Shown here: positions 9,901 through 18,200 of the stretch, piece after piece | How the letters are laid out: each line of letters begins with the position of its first letter | Numbering within the stretch: position 1 is the stretch's first letter | NCBI GenBank assembly: GCA_002049455.2 | Contig: KV919338.1 | Location: forward strand, 1-21,329 | DNA: 21,329 nt | Direction: 5' to 3' | Source: Porphyra umbilicalis | Lineage: Eukaryota; Rhodophyta; Bangiophyceae; Bangiales; Bangiaceae | The notes under the pieces: generated by a model | The model's database searches: none | Told to the model about the DNA's origin: nothing | Seen by the model: the letters and a program-made list of their open reading frames with translations, nothing else | Program-made: the position numbers and the translations under genes

Positions 9901-12235
9901 TACGGAACCCCCTCCCGCTGCTTCCGACGTGGACGATGCGCAGCCGTCCGCAAAGGACGACGCCTCGCTGACAGAGGAGCCTCTGTCACTCGTCGAGGCG
10001 CCAGCGGGGCCGGCCGAGGAGGCGCCCGCGTCTCTGGGCGAGGACGAGCCCCTCCCGGCGGCCGAGGACGAGCTAGCCCCCCTGTTCGAGTCTCCGCTGC
10101 AGCCGGCCAAAGATGTACCAGAGGAAGTTGCAGCTGCTGTGGAAGACGCAGACCTACCGACGGAGCAGCCGCTGTTAGAGTCGGACGCAGACGACGCAGA
10201 GTTGCCGTCGTCCGCGACTCCCGCAGTCGGCGCCGATGCGCCGGAGCCAGACGCAGGGGTTGAGGCGAGGGTGAGGGCGCCGGAGGCGCCGGCGTCGGGA
10301 GGCGGTGAAGCGGCAGAGGCGCCGCCGCTGGCCGAGGCGCCGACCGTGTCGTCCGAGGCGGCCCCAGTCGAGGATGTGGCAGACGCGGAGCCACCGACTG
10401 GGCAGCCGCCCGTGACGGAGGACACTGACGACGCAGAGCTGCCTGCGGCAATGGTGCCTGCGGCTGAAGAGGGCGCTGCCGTGGCAGCGCCCATGACGGC
10501 TGCGGAGGATGAGTCGGGGGAGGCGATTGCGGTTGGCGGGGGGAACGAGCCCAAAGAGTCGCCGTCGCCAGCACAAGTGTCTCACGCACCGCCGCCTGCC
10601 GAGGTGCCGCTGCTGCCGGCCGAGGCACCGCTGTCACCACCACCTGCAGAGGCGGCGACGGCGGAGACTGGGGCGGTCCCGGCATTGGCCGAGGCAGTGC
10701 CATTGGAGGCGGCGGCAGATGCGGTCGCCGAGCCGCCCGCTGAGGAGCCGTCTGTGGCGGAAACGCGCGCACCTGACGCAGAGGCGGTCGTGCCGGTGGA
10801 GGAGGAGGCGGCGGCTGAGGAGGCACCGGTGGAAGAGGCAGTGGACGGTGGCGGCGAGCCGCCCGAGGCGCCTCCGCTTCCGCACGAGGCGCCGCCATCG
10901 CCGGCCGCGGAGGCGCCACTCCCGCCGACTGAGGAGGAGCCGCCGACGGCCGAGGACGCGCTGCCGCCGACCGCCGACAGTACGTCGCCGCCGCGCGACG
11001 AAGGTGTGCCGCCGCCTGCGGCTGAGGCGGCGCCGGTCGAGGTGCCGGTCGCTGCAGTCACCGAGCCGCCCGCCGATGAGGTGCCCATTGCGGGCGACTT
11101 GGAGACCACTGGGGCACCCACGGTCGTGCCCGCAGACGACGCTGACGTGGCCGCCCCGGTAGTGGCACCTGTGGCGGGCGGGACGGGGCAGCCGGCGGCG
11201 GCCGGCGACAAGCGCAGCCGCACCCGCTGGCCGCAGCGGCTCCTTGGGAGGTTCCGGCGGCGCAGCGGTCGGGGCGCAGCCGAGGAGACTCCGACAGAGG
11301 GCGCCGAGCCGCCTGTTGAGGACGTTCCGACGGCGGCGGACGCGGACGAGGCGGCGGCGCCAGCGGTGGCGCGCAATGTCAATGACGACGAGGCGGCGCC
11401 AGCGGGAGCGGAGGTGGCTGCGGAGGAGGATGTGGACGCAGTCTCAGTGGGAGACGGCGAACCGACGACGGCACCGGTGCCGCCAGTTGAGGCGCCGTCG
11501 GGTGCAGCTGAGGATGCGCCGTCGCCGTCTGCCGAGGCGCCGCCGTCTGCGGCCAGGGTGTCACCAACCCCGGCAGAGGCCTTTTCGCCGCTGGCAGAGG
11601 TGCCGGTGTTGCCTGCCGACGACGCGTCGCCGGCGCTTGCAGAGGTAGCACCTCCGGCGGCGGCCGAGGAGGTGCCACCGCCGCCTACCGAGGACGCGCC
11701 CCCGCCGCCTGCCGAGGACGCGCCGCCACCGCCCGCGGAGGTGGTGCCACTGCCACCGGCCGACGGCGCACGGCCGTCGCCGGCCGAGGACGAGTCGCCG
11801 CTTCCCACCGAAGATGCGCCGCCCGCGCAGGCTGAGGCGCTGCCGGTTGAGGCCACGACGGGTTCTGTGGGCCCTGAGCTGCCGGCAGAGCCGCCGGTGG
11901 CGACGACGGACGGCGTGGTTGACGATGAGGCGGCGGCGCCCGGTGACGCGCAAGTGGCGCCGCCTGGGCCGGCCGAAGAGGAGGCGGCGGGGCGCGAGGC
12001 GGAGGATGTCGTGACCGTGGGCGGTGATGGGCTCGCCGAGGCGCCGCCAATGGCACCAGAGGCGGTGTCGGTCGCAGAGGGTAAGTCGGTGGAGCCGGCG
12101 GATGCGGGCGCGGAGCGGCCGACGGAACCGGCGGCCGCGGTCGCAGACTCGGACGAGTCGGACGTACCCACCGCCGAGGTGTCGACCCCGACGTCGACGC
12201 GGTCGTGCCGAGGGAGTCGGTCGCGGAGAGGGTGA
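3938..12235 (+). CDS. giant Ala/Pro/Glu-rich repetitive protein, N-terminal part (2765 aa)
   Basis: The first ATG of the frame is at 3938. The frame is open from 3635 but offers only GTG before that, so ATG is preferred for a eukaryote-type gene. The product is almost entirely low complexity. Residues 1-90 are Ser/Gly-rich and end in an Arg/Ala helix (72-91); residues 92-390 are Ala/Asp/Gly-rich; residues 392-840 are a 38-residue array with the WGP motif, interrupted by a 7-residue array (569-645). Residues 841-2765 alternate acidic linkers with Pro/Glu arrays, two RESVAERVRR helices and two basic RWPQRLLGRF segments (1190 and 2424 on). There is no signal peptide, transmembrane helix or enzymatic motif. 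Codons end overwhelmingly in G or C. The last 16 or so residues are out of frame: the ORF ends because of a frameshift near 12186, and the real protein most likely continues in the ORF starting at 12241. No family is recognised; a structural, spacer or disordered scaffold role is only a guess. Confidence 0.85.
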   Translation: MAAAGYSRAETLDVGGVSDGGGSTDGGGGDRSSRRSVPPSPGSQPDSGSASTSPPSPSTGGSAWIPRRPAAGLAAHLASLRALAAAAWSRPTAAAAAVVDAGAPLATAAAAVGDTAAASDAEPAATLNDDGDGNDADDDVGVGTDGRSGAVTVVATDPEEHEGSTGGCTASAVADNTAAATAGVVAAEGVGEGDKDVDDDVGAQEGATEPPAMALGDGAPGGRAERGRLEAGAARRGAAPAGGADPPPAAGAADAAATAAARQAPASGGAGSTAAAGGGTAGAGGASPAAADRVMAAGTVASRIKAWGVAARTIAWEPVAPLHRGPTEESPLAAAAAPAGAAAAPVQAAGVTARPAAWGPSVTRGKEAAAEPAAAAEVVPTAAEAAPERATGVAARNSMWGPLVARKDKPPDEPPASKAVPAAAESAPGVSSRNSMWGPLVARDDKPADEPPTATEAVPASADSASGVAARNSMWGPLVARDDKPADEPPTATEAVPAAADSASGVAARNSMWGPLVARDDKPVDEPPTATEAVPAAADSASGVTARKSMWGPLVTRDDTPVEEPASEAEAAPAAAEATPTAAEATPTAAEATPTAAEATPTAAEATPTAAEATPTAAEAAPSAAEAAPAAAEAVPTAAEAVPERATGVAARNSMWGPVVARDDKPADEPPTVAEAVPAAADSASGVTARKSMWGPLVSRDDKPADESSTAAEAVPAAADSASGVAARKSMWGPLVARDDKPTDEPPTAAEAVPAAADSASGVAARKSMWGPLVSRDDKPADDSAAAAEAEPAAAEAAPVRATGLAARTMKWGPMVTRDNEPAEVPPKAAEAVPAAAEAVAEPPTAQPPVVADEDDGEAPTAVAAPADTDAAVATAAAASDDRVVEAPPPLPEPAPPPVETAATADSNLPAEEEPEADSATATAVPTESVAAAVGAMDAGGVGGGEVAETPSPPVEVPTSPAEVVPLSSAEEVPTAAAEEEPAPAEEALPAPVEEAPPPPAELAPPPPAEDAPLPPTEAPAEAVPMDAATAAAAGDEPPVEQPPVSADADGAEARAAVARPAADAATPSLSVAAEAEPDEPAAPGGEEQTESSPPLAEAPPSSGDVAPPPPAKDAPPPPAETALPPRDDAAPPLAAEAAPGEAPVAAVTEPPADEVPVVAGVAPAVDANVARPTGTDEAPASGPPAASTKGRSRSRWPQRLLGRFRRRRGRDADEETPTEGAEPPATAAPAGAEKGGEEAVEADTTGDGEPAVAPVVPVEAPSAPAEVTPPLAEVPPPLAEAPLLPAEEALSPVADVVPPPPAEEAPSAAAEVVPPPPTEDVPPPTEDVPPPTEDVSSPPAEDAPPPPSEVTSLPSAEDAPPTRAEDVLPPQAEVVPPPVEGAPTPPADDAPPLLADEPPSAPADAPPAPALAAPLEATASVGTELPTEEQSAVTDGVVDDAEVARGDADVALAVLPDEAASGREAEDVVAAGGGVPSEAPPMAAEAVPPVADGEPMASVPEAGTEPSPVVADADDTTVPAMAAPPPIVDAVAPRESVAERVRRLEAEAAGGVKPTEVPAAPVEAPPPLVEEAPVVDAKDPPPPPAEEVPPVTEEAPPLPAEAAPQLPVEEVPQLSAEETPLPPAEEVPLPPAEEVPLPPAEEAPPPPAEEAPPLPADEAPPPPAEETPTPPAEEAAPLPAEEAPPPPADAELPPSAELVPVDDEAAPAGMGAAEEESSEASAQSGGEPTEPPPRPDEARPSSAEEVPSPPAEDSLPPPVEETALPPVEEAAPLLVDETPSLATSVPVEAASESGTEPLAEPSQQPSLPDASEGEAAVAVAPPVGSDAVVRRESVAERVRRMEAAATGGAVPTESPPQPDEVPPSPAGDTPSPPPEAALPVTEEAPAAAVDEAPVETVEAEGVEPSAEEPLVPADDDDAGAPLTETPADDDVTPAPTGADAAGEKVVDVAPSVDGEPVEAPAVAAEAEPAASEAVPVEMSSPASAVLPTEPPPAASDVDDAQPSAKDDASLTEEPLSLVEAPAGPAEEAPASLGEDEPLPAAEDELAPLFESPLQPAKDVPEEVAAAVEDADLPTEQPLLESDADDAELPSSATPAVGADAPEPDAGVEARVRAPEAPASGGGEAAEAPPLAEAPTVSSEAAPVEDVADAEPPTGQPPVTEDTDDAELPAAMVPAAEEGAAVAAPMTAAEDESGEAIAVGGGNEPKESPSPAQVSHAPPPAEVPLLPAEAPLSPPPAEAATAETGAVPALAEAVPLEAAADAVAEPPAEEPSVAETRAPDAEAVVPVEEEAAAEEAPVEEAVDGGGEPPEAPPLPHEAPPSPAAEAPLPPTEEEPPTAEDALPPTADSTSPPRDEGVPPPAAEAAPVEVPVAAVTEPPADEVPIAGDLETTGAPTVVPADDADVAAPVVAPVAGGTGQPAAAGDKRSRTRWPQRLLGRFRRRSGRGAAEETPTEGAEPPVEDVPTAADADEAAAPAVARNVNDDEAAPAGAEVAAEEDVDAVSVGDGEPTTAPVPPVEAPSGAAEDAPSPSAEAPPSAARVSPTPAEAFSPLAEVPVLPADDASPALAEVAPPAAAEEVPPPPTEDAPPPPAEDAPPPPAEVVPLPPADGARPSPAEDESPLPTEDAPPAQAEALPVEATTGSVGPELPAEPPVATTDGVVDDEAAAPGDAQVAPPGPAEEEAAGREAEDVVTVGGDGLAEAPPMAPEAVSVAEGKSVEPADAGAERPTEPAAAVADSDESDVPTAEVSTPTSTRSCRGSRSRRG
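3995..4003 (+). repeat. G9 run near the start of the giant gene
   Basis: Nine G encode three Gly codons at residues 20-22. Gain or loss of one base here would shut the whole gene off within a few dozen codons. Confidence 0.8.
4151..4210 (+). other. N-terminal Arg/Ala helix segment
   Basis: Residues 72-91 contain HLASLRALAAAAWSRP, a probable amphipathic helix. It resembles the segments LATLRARAAAAFLR (18040-18150) and FASLRARAAAAFTR (18988-19092) far downstream in the second ORF. Confidence 0.6.
5111..6457 (+). repeat. 114-bp (38-residue) WGP repeat array
   Basis: Ten copies of a segment of the form G-V-A-A-R-[NK]-S-M-W-G-P-L-V-A-R-D-D-K, each followed by a Pro/Glu/Ala spacer, start at 5111. 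The MWGP codons at 5243, 5357, 5471 and 5585, and again at 5900, 6014, 6128 and 6242, are spaced exactly 114 bases apart. The first spacing (5132 to 5243) is 111. The last copy (Trp codon 6371) is degenerate, as are two earlier relatives upstream at about 4834-4905 and 4984-5040. The Trp-Gly-Pro and the flanking Arg residues are the constant positions; spacers vary more. Confidence 0.92.
5642..5872 (+). repeat. 21-bp (7-residue) AEATPTA tandem array
   Basis: Eleven 21-base units sit in the middle of the WGP array. Six in a row (5663-5788) are identical; the outer ones vary as AEAAPAA, AEAAPSA and AEAVPTA. The identity shows recent expansion by slippage or unequal exchange. Confidence 0.92.
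8540..8578 (+). repeat. RESVAERVRR helix motif, copy 1
   Basis: The 13-codon segment RESVAERVRRLEA is a short, highly charged probable helix at the junction between an acidic linker and a Pro/Glu array. It is read in the frame of the first giant ORF. Confidence 0.85.
8765..9004 (+). repeat. 24-bp (8-residue) Pro/Glu array, 10 copies
   Basis: Ten consecutive 24-base units have the pattern E-E-[AVT]-P-x-P-P-A. This is the counterpart of the much longer array at 12319-13011. Confidence 0.85.
9431..9469 (+). repeat. RESVAERVRR helix motif, copy 2
   Basis: RESVAERVRRMEA is read in the frame of the first giant ORF. Its DNA is nearly identical to copies 3 and 4. In another frame the same bases contain the TGA that terminates the first ORF at copy 3. 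Confidence 0.88.
12182..12235 (+). other. frameshift junction between the two giant ORFs
   Basis: The first frame closes at TGA 12233-12235. The second is open from 12085, after a TAA at 12082-12084. Homology to copy A follows the first frame up to about 12180 and the second frame from about 12190, so one base is missing relative to the ancestral reading. The short C run at 12186-12189 is the most economical site: one more C there would keep the following Asp-Val-Asp-Ala-Val-Val-Pro-Arg codons in frame. It may be a sequencing error in GC-rich repeats, a true mutation, or less likely recoding. Confidence 0.8.
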
Positions 12236-12249
12236 GGAGGATGGAGGCG
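12211..12249 (+). repeat. RESVAERVRR helix motif, copy 3
   Basis: This copy has the same DNA as the other copies but is readable as RESVAERVRRMEA only in the second ORF's frame. It therefore straddles the stop of the first ORF. Confidence 0.88.
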
Positions 12250-15200
12250 GCGGTGATGGGCGGCGGCGAGCCGCCCGAGTCGCGCCCGCCGCCGGTTGAG
12301 GCCCCACCGCCACCAGTCGAGGAGGCACCCTCGCCTGGTGACGAGGAGGCGCCGTCGCCTTCTGCCGAGGAGGCGCCGTCGCCTTCTGCCGAGGAGGCGC
12401 CGTCGCCTTCTGCCGAGGAGGCGCCGTCGCCTTCTGCCGAGGAGGCGCCGTCGCCTTCTGCCGAGGAGGCGCCGTCGCCTTCTGCCGAGGATGCGCCGGC
12501 GCCTCCTACCGAGGATGCGCCGTCGCCTGTTGACGGGGATGCGCCGTCGCCTGTTGACGAGGAGGCGCCCTCGCCCGTTGCCGAGGAGGCGCCCTCGCCT
12601 GTTGACGAGGATGCGCCCTCGCCTGTTGACGAGGAGGCGCCCTCGCCCGTTGCCGAGGAGGCGCCCTCGCCTGTTGCCGAGGAGGCGCCGTCGCCTGATG
12701 ACGAGGAGGCGCCGTCGCCACCTGCCGAGGAGGCGCCATCGCCTGTTGACGAGGAGGCGCCGTCGCCACCTGCCGAGGAGGCGCCTTCGCCTGTTGCCGA
12801 GGAGGCGCCATCGCCTGTTGACGAGGAGGCGCCGTCGCCACCTGCCGAGGAGGCGCCTTCGCCTGTTGCCGAGGAGGCGCCGTCGCCACCTGCCGAGGAG
12901 GCGCCCTCGTCTCCTGCCGAGGAGGCGCCGTCGCTTGCCGAGGAAGCACCTCCGCTACCCGCCGAGGAGGCGCCCCCGCTGCCTGCCGAGCAGGCGTCTC
13001 CATCCGTCGCCGAGGGTTTGCCGCCGACGCCTGCCGAGTTGGTGCCAGTCGAGACGCTGACGAGCATGGTCGCAGACCCGCTTGTGGAGGAGCCGCCGGT
13101 GGCGGCTGACGTCGTCGATGCAGAGGCGCCTGCGGCGGTGGTGCCGCCTACCGATGCCGACGAGGCCGTTCCCGCGGGGTCGGGGGCGGCAGAGGAGGAG
13201 TCGAGCGAGGCATCGGCACAGAGCGGCGCCGAGCCGCCGACGGAGCCGCCATCCGTGGCAGCGGACGCAGACGACGGACCGGCCGTTGTGGAGATGGCAC
13301 CGGCAGCTGATTCTGATGCGGTCGTGCCGAGGGAGTCGGTCGCGGAGAGGGTGAGGCGGATGGAGGCGGCGGCGGCGGGCGGCGACGAGCCGACCGAATC
13401 GCCTCCACAGCCAGACGACGCACCGCCGTCGACGGCAGAGGAGATGCCTGGTGACGCCGAGGCGCCTACCGCGGAGACTGCGGTGCCCGACGAAGTACCC
13501 GGTGCAGAGGCGGCTGCGGAACCAGCAGCTGCTGCAGGGCCAACTGTCCAGGAGCCTGCATTGGAAACACCCGCAGATGACACGCCTGCCGGCGAGGCAT
13601 TAACGGCTGCGGACTCGGTCGTCACCGAGCCGACGCTGGACGGGTCGGCCGGCGACGAGTCGGAGGAGCGCCCGGCGTCCGACGACGCCGTGATCCAAGC
13701 GGTGCCCGCACCCAGCGCGACGGATGGAGAGGCCGCAGCGGACGCGGCTGACACGCCGCCAGCGGAAGAGCTTCCTGTCGTGCCGGGCGCGTCGGCTGCG
13801 GAACGTGGCGCAGGTGACGTAGACGCCGAGGGGGCACCGCCGGCGCCCACAAGCTTGGCTGACCTCCTGGCGTCAACGGCTCCGCCGATCGTCGAGCCGA
13901 CGAACGAGCAAGCGGCCACCGGTGGGGTGCCCGTTGATGAGCAGCCTACTTTGCCGGTGCCGGCGGCGGAAGCGCAGCCCACCGCGGCAGACGTTGCCAC
14001 CGAGGTGCCAGCGGCACCCGCGTCTCCCACCGCTCCGCTTGACTCGGTGGCGCCCGACGCCTTTGAGCCGATGGCGGCGCAGCCGTCGTCGCCCACGGAC
14101 GCGCCGACGGCGGCGGTGGCGACGGACGCCGAATCGACGCTGCTGGTCCCGCGGCCGGACCCGATGGCGTCCCCCAAAGGAGTTGACGCAGGTGAGGCGG
14201 CTTCCAGTGCGGGTGCTGAATCCGACGGCGCACCGGCCGAGGTGCCAGCGGTCGCCGAGGCGCCCACTACCGCTGCACCGCTGACGGGCGAGGCGTCTGA
14301 TGCAGAGGCTGTTGCCAAGACACACGCACAGCCGGCCACTGACGACTCCCCGGCCGAGGACGTTGGCGACGAGGCGTCGGCTGCCGAGGCGCCCAGCGAC
14401 GACGAGCCCGCCGAGGCTGCTGGCGAGCCACCAGCCGACGCGGTGGTGCCCGCTGGTGACCCGGCTGTCGACCAGCCGGCTATCGGCGAGCCGTTTGCCG
14501 AAAATGTGGCGGCCGACGAGGCGACAGGCAGCGATTCCGGTAGCGGCACGTCTGCTGCTGAAAGCGAGTCGAGTGACGGCTCCGTCGTAGACGACTCTTC
14601 GGCTGGCGAGTCGGCCGCCATTGTTGACGAGCCGGCTGACGAACCGGTCGCCCGCGCACATGATGACAGCCAGCCGGACGACGACGCGGCTGCCGTTGAC
14701 GACGCGACAGCGGTCGACGACGTCGGCACCATTGACGAGCCGGCCGACGCGGCAGACGCCGCTGCGTCTACAGCGGACACCGTAGAAGGGGAGGAGCCCA
14801 CGAGCACCGCTCCAGTGGCCGCCATGGAGGACCACCCATCAATGGCACCGCCCAGCGACGCGTCCGACGCGGAGCCGCCGCTGGCGGACGCGGCCTCGCC
14901 CGATGGCGCGGCGAGGGACGTGCCGGTCGTCGAGGAGGACGCGCCTCTGTCCGCGGTCGCGGACGCGTCGCCGCTCGAGTCGGTCGACTCGTTTGCGTCC
15001 TTTTCCGGCTCGCTGGTGGTGTTGCCGTCTGTGGCCAGCGACCCGTCTTCCTCGATGGACGAACCACTTTCCGCGACGGCACCATCTGGGGCGCCGATGA
15101 CGCCTGCTGGGGTTGTCGTGCCCACCGCGGAGGGGCCCCCGGATGCCGACGTGGACGACGCCACACCGTTTGAGACGCCCGCCGTGACGCCTTTTGCGTC

Positions 15201-18200
15201 TATGGACGTTGGGCTGATGCCGGCGGGGGTGGCCACGGACCGGGGGGTGGCCCCAAGTGTTGGTGGCGACGCGGGCCTCGCGTCAGCGTCTTTCTTGCCG
15301 ACGTCGGTGCTTGATCCGGTGGCGAGTGATGCCGCCGACGAGGCGACCACCCTCGAGGCGATTCCAGAAGACGCAGAGGCCTCCGCTGTGGATCCAATCC
15401 CGGCCGTCGAGGCCGGGGCAGAGGAGACGCGCGAGGTGGCGGGGCCTCCACCGTCGACGCCGGCGGACGCCCCACTGATGGCGCCGTTTGCAGAGGAGGC
15501 CGAAGAAGCGGCGGCCGTGTTGGCAGCGCCTGCCGACGGGGAGCCGACCGAGGTCGCCGCTGTGGAGACGGTCCCGCCAGTGGCGGCCGAAGTGGCTCCC
15601 GTACAAGCAGCGGACGAACCGGCGGTGCCGGCGGACGCGCTGTCTGGTGCTGGGGAGCCCGATGAGCACCCACTCGTGGCGCCGTTTGAGCAGGCGGCCG
15701 AGGATGCGGCGGCCGAGCTCGCCGCCCCCGACGACGACGAGTTTGAGGCGCCGCCATCGCCGCTGGTTGAGGCGCCGCCGCCGCTCACCGAGGTGTCCCC
15801 GCCGCCGCCGCCGGCCGTGGTGGTGCCGTCGGAAGCTTTGGCCGTTGCGCAGAGCGCGGAGCCGCCGACGGAGCAGCCGCCCCCGTCGGTCGACGTTGCC
15901 GACGAGAGCGCTGCCGTAGAGGTGGCGTCCCCAATGGACGCCGAACCGGTCGGGCCCGCGGGGACGGAGGTGGTCGAAGAGGCGGTGGAGACGCCGTCGA
16001 CGGGCGGCGGTGAGCCGGCCGAGGCACTGTTGCAGCCGGCCGAGACGGCAGTGCCGCCGGTGGAGGCGGTGCCATTAGAGATGACGGCGTCGCCGGGTGC
16101 CGAGCCGCCCGCCGTGGAGCCACCTGTGGCTCGTGACGAGGACGTCACCGAGACGCCCTCGGCGGCTCTGCCCGCACCAGAGGCTGACGTGGCCGTGCTG
16201 GACGTGGAAGAGCCGGAGGGGGAGGCGGTGGATGACACAGAGGAGCCGGACGCGATGGATAGCGGTGGCGAGCCAGCCGAGGCGCCGCCGACGCTCGAAG
16301 AGTCGCTGCCGCCGTCGCTGGTTGAAGCGCCGGCGGTGGTTGCTGAATCGGTGCCGGCTGTTTCAGAGGCAGTGCCGCCCGAGGCGGCGGATCAGGTGCC
16401 ATCGCTACGTGACGTGCCCTCTGACGGGGCACACCCAGCAGCGGATCGTGACGTCGCCGAGCAGGCGCCGGAATTGCCTGCCGTCGAGTTGCCTGCCGAT
16501 GACGTACCGACGGGCGCATCACCGGCCGACGAGCCGTCGACCAAAGACCCGTCGGCGGTTGGCCAGCCCGCCGATGACGAGCCTGCCGAGTTCGTCCTGG
16601 TGGCCGACGAGCCTGCCGCTGAGGACCCGGCCGCTGGGCATTCCCCAGCCGAAGACGCTGTGGACGCGGTGCCACCTGCCGAGGTGTCCACGGACGTCGA
16701 GCCACCTGAACGGGCTGACGAGCCTGCGGCTACCGATTCGGAATCCGCCGATGACCCGCCTGTCGATCGGCCGGCTGTCGGCGAGCCGTCTGGTCATGAG
16801 GAGGCGACCGACGAGGCGACGGATGGCGAGACCGCTAGCGGCACGTCTGTTGCCGAAAGCGAGTCGAGTGACGGTTCTGTCGTGGACGACTCGTCGGCTG
16901 GCGAGGCGCCTGCCATCGTGGCACCTGCCAGCACGCCGCCGATTGACGAGCCGGCGGACGCGTCGCCGCTCGCGTCGGTCGACTCGTTTGCGTCCCTTTC
17001 CGGCTCGCTGGTGGTGTTGCCGTCTGCGGCCAGCGACCCGTCTTCCTCGATGGACGAATCACTTTCCGCGACGGCACCATCTGGGGCGCCGGTGCCATCC
17101 GCCGGGGTTGTCGTGCCCACCGCGCAGGAGCCGCCGGCTGCTGACGTGGACGACGCCACACCGTTTGACACGCCCGCCGTGACGCCTTTTGCGTCTATGG
17201 ACGTTGGGCTGATGCCGGCGGGGGCTTCCGCGTATGAGGTTGCAGAGCGTGAGACAGACGCCGACGCGGAGCTGGCGCCCCACGCTGTGCCCAGCAGCGC
17301 TGCATCCAACGTTGCGGCGCCGCCGGCTAGCGAGCCCGTGCTTACCGAGCCGCGGCCGCCGCTCGGATTGTCTGACGCGGCCGAGCCGGAGCCAGCGCCG
17401 GTGTTGTCTGAGGCAGAGATGCCTTCAGAGGCCGTCCCCGAGACCGTGGCGGCTGGCGTTACGGCGCCCGACGCGGCTGTGCCTGAAGCTGACGACGAGT
17501 GGGAGGACGCAGCGCAAGGAGCCTCACCTGTCCTGGCGTCGCCCCACGCGGCGACGCCCGACATGGCGGCGCCTGACGTGGTGGCACCCGACGTGTTGCC
17601 TGACGTGGCGGCACCCGCGGATGACGTGGACCCCAACACGGCACATGGTGCTGCCCCGGTCGAGGAGGCCGTCGAGGCGCCGGATGAGGCGGCGGAGGGC
17701 GCGGACCGCGTGGCGTCGGATGCGGCCAGCGACTCGTCCGACGCGGCCACCACAGAGGCTGACGTGGTGGCTGAAGCTCAAGGCGACGCGGTCCGCGCCG
17801 CCGCCGCCCCCACCGTTGATATGGCGGACAATGCCGTCGGTGCGGGTGACGACGCCGCCAGAGAGGCGGAGGTTGCCGTCCAGGACACGGCCGCTGACGA
17901 CGGCGACAGTGTCGGCGAGGTGGCTGGCGATGCGGAGGAGTCGACGACCGACGAGGAGACAGCTGCAACGGACGCGAGGGAGCAGCCGGGTGAGACACTG
18001 CCCGAGATGGCTCCCGACGAGGCGGCGCCAGAGACTCCCGTGCCCCTGTTCCTCTTTGGATCCAAGCTGGCCACCCTTCGTGCGCGCGCGGCGGCTGCCT
18101 TCCTGCGATCGGCGGCGGCGCCGTCGTCGGAGGAAGCTGGGCCCTCGACTGCAACGGTGACTGTCGGGGACAAGGCGCTCGCTGACGAGCCAGGCCCCAA

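Larger units (their letters stand above)
10988..13432 (+). repeat. large in-gene duplication, copy B, containing the frameshift
   Basis: The order of landmarks matches copy A about 3.7 kb upstream: VTEPPADEVP, RSRTRWPQRLLGRFRRR (from 11207), GDGEP, Pro/Glu arrays, REAEDV, RESVAERVRR (12211), the 8-residue array, AAEEESSEASAQSG and RESVAERVRR (13330). Copy B is longer, chiefly because its 8-residue array has 29 units against 10. Its left part is read in the first ORF's frame and its right part in the second ORF's frame. Confidence 0.85.

Noticed and set aside
12081..12145. Intron explaining the frame change (GTAAGT donor at 12081-12086)
   Set aside because: The sequence after the donor still matches the paralogous coding block in the first frame up to about 12180, so it behaves as exon. 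A one-base indel is simpler.
12170..12235. Programmed ribosomal frameshift
   Set aside because: No canonical X-XXY-YYZ slippery site in the right phase and no clear downstream pseudoknot was seen. The C run fits a plain indel better.
12319..13011. CRISPR-like repeat array
   Set aside because: Units are 24 bp, contiguous without unique spacers, and translate in frame. This is a coding microsatellite.
11685..16238. 1517-residue open frame on the minus strand
   Set aside because: Same cause as the other antisense frame. It also crosses the sense frameshift without showing any independent domain.
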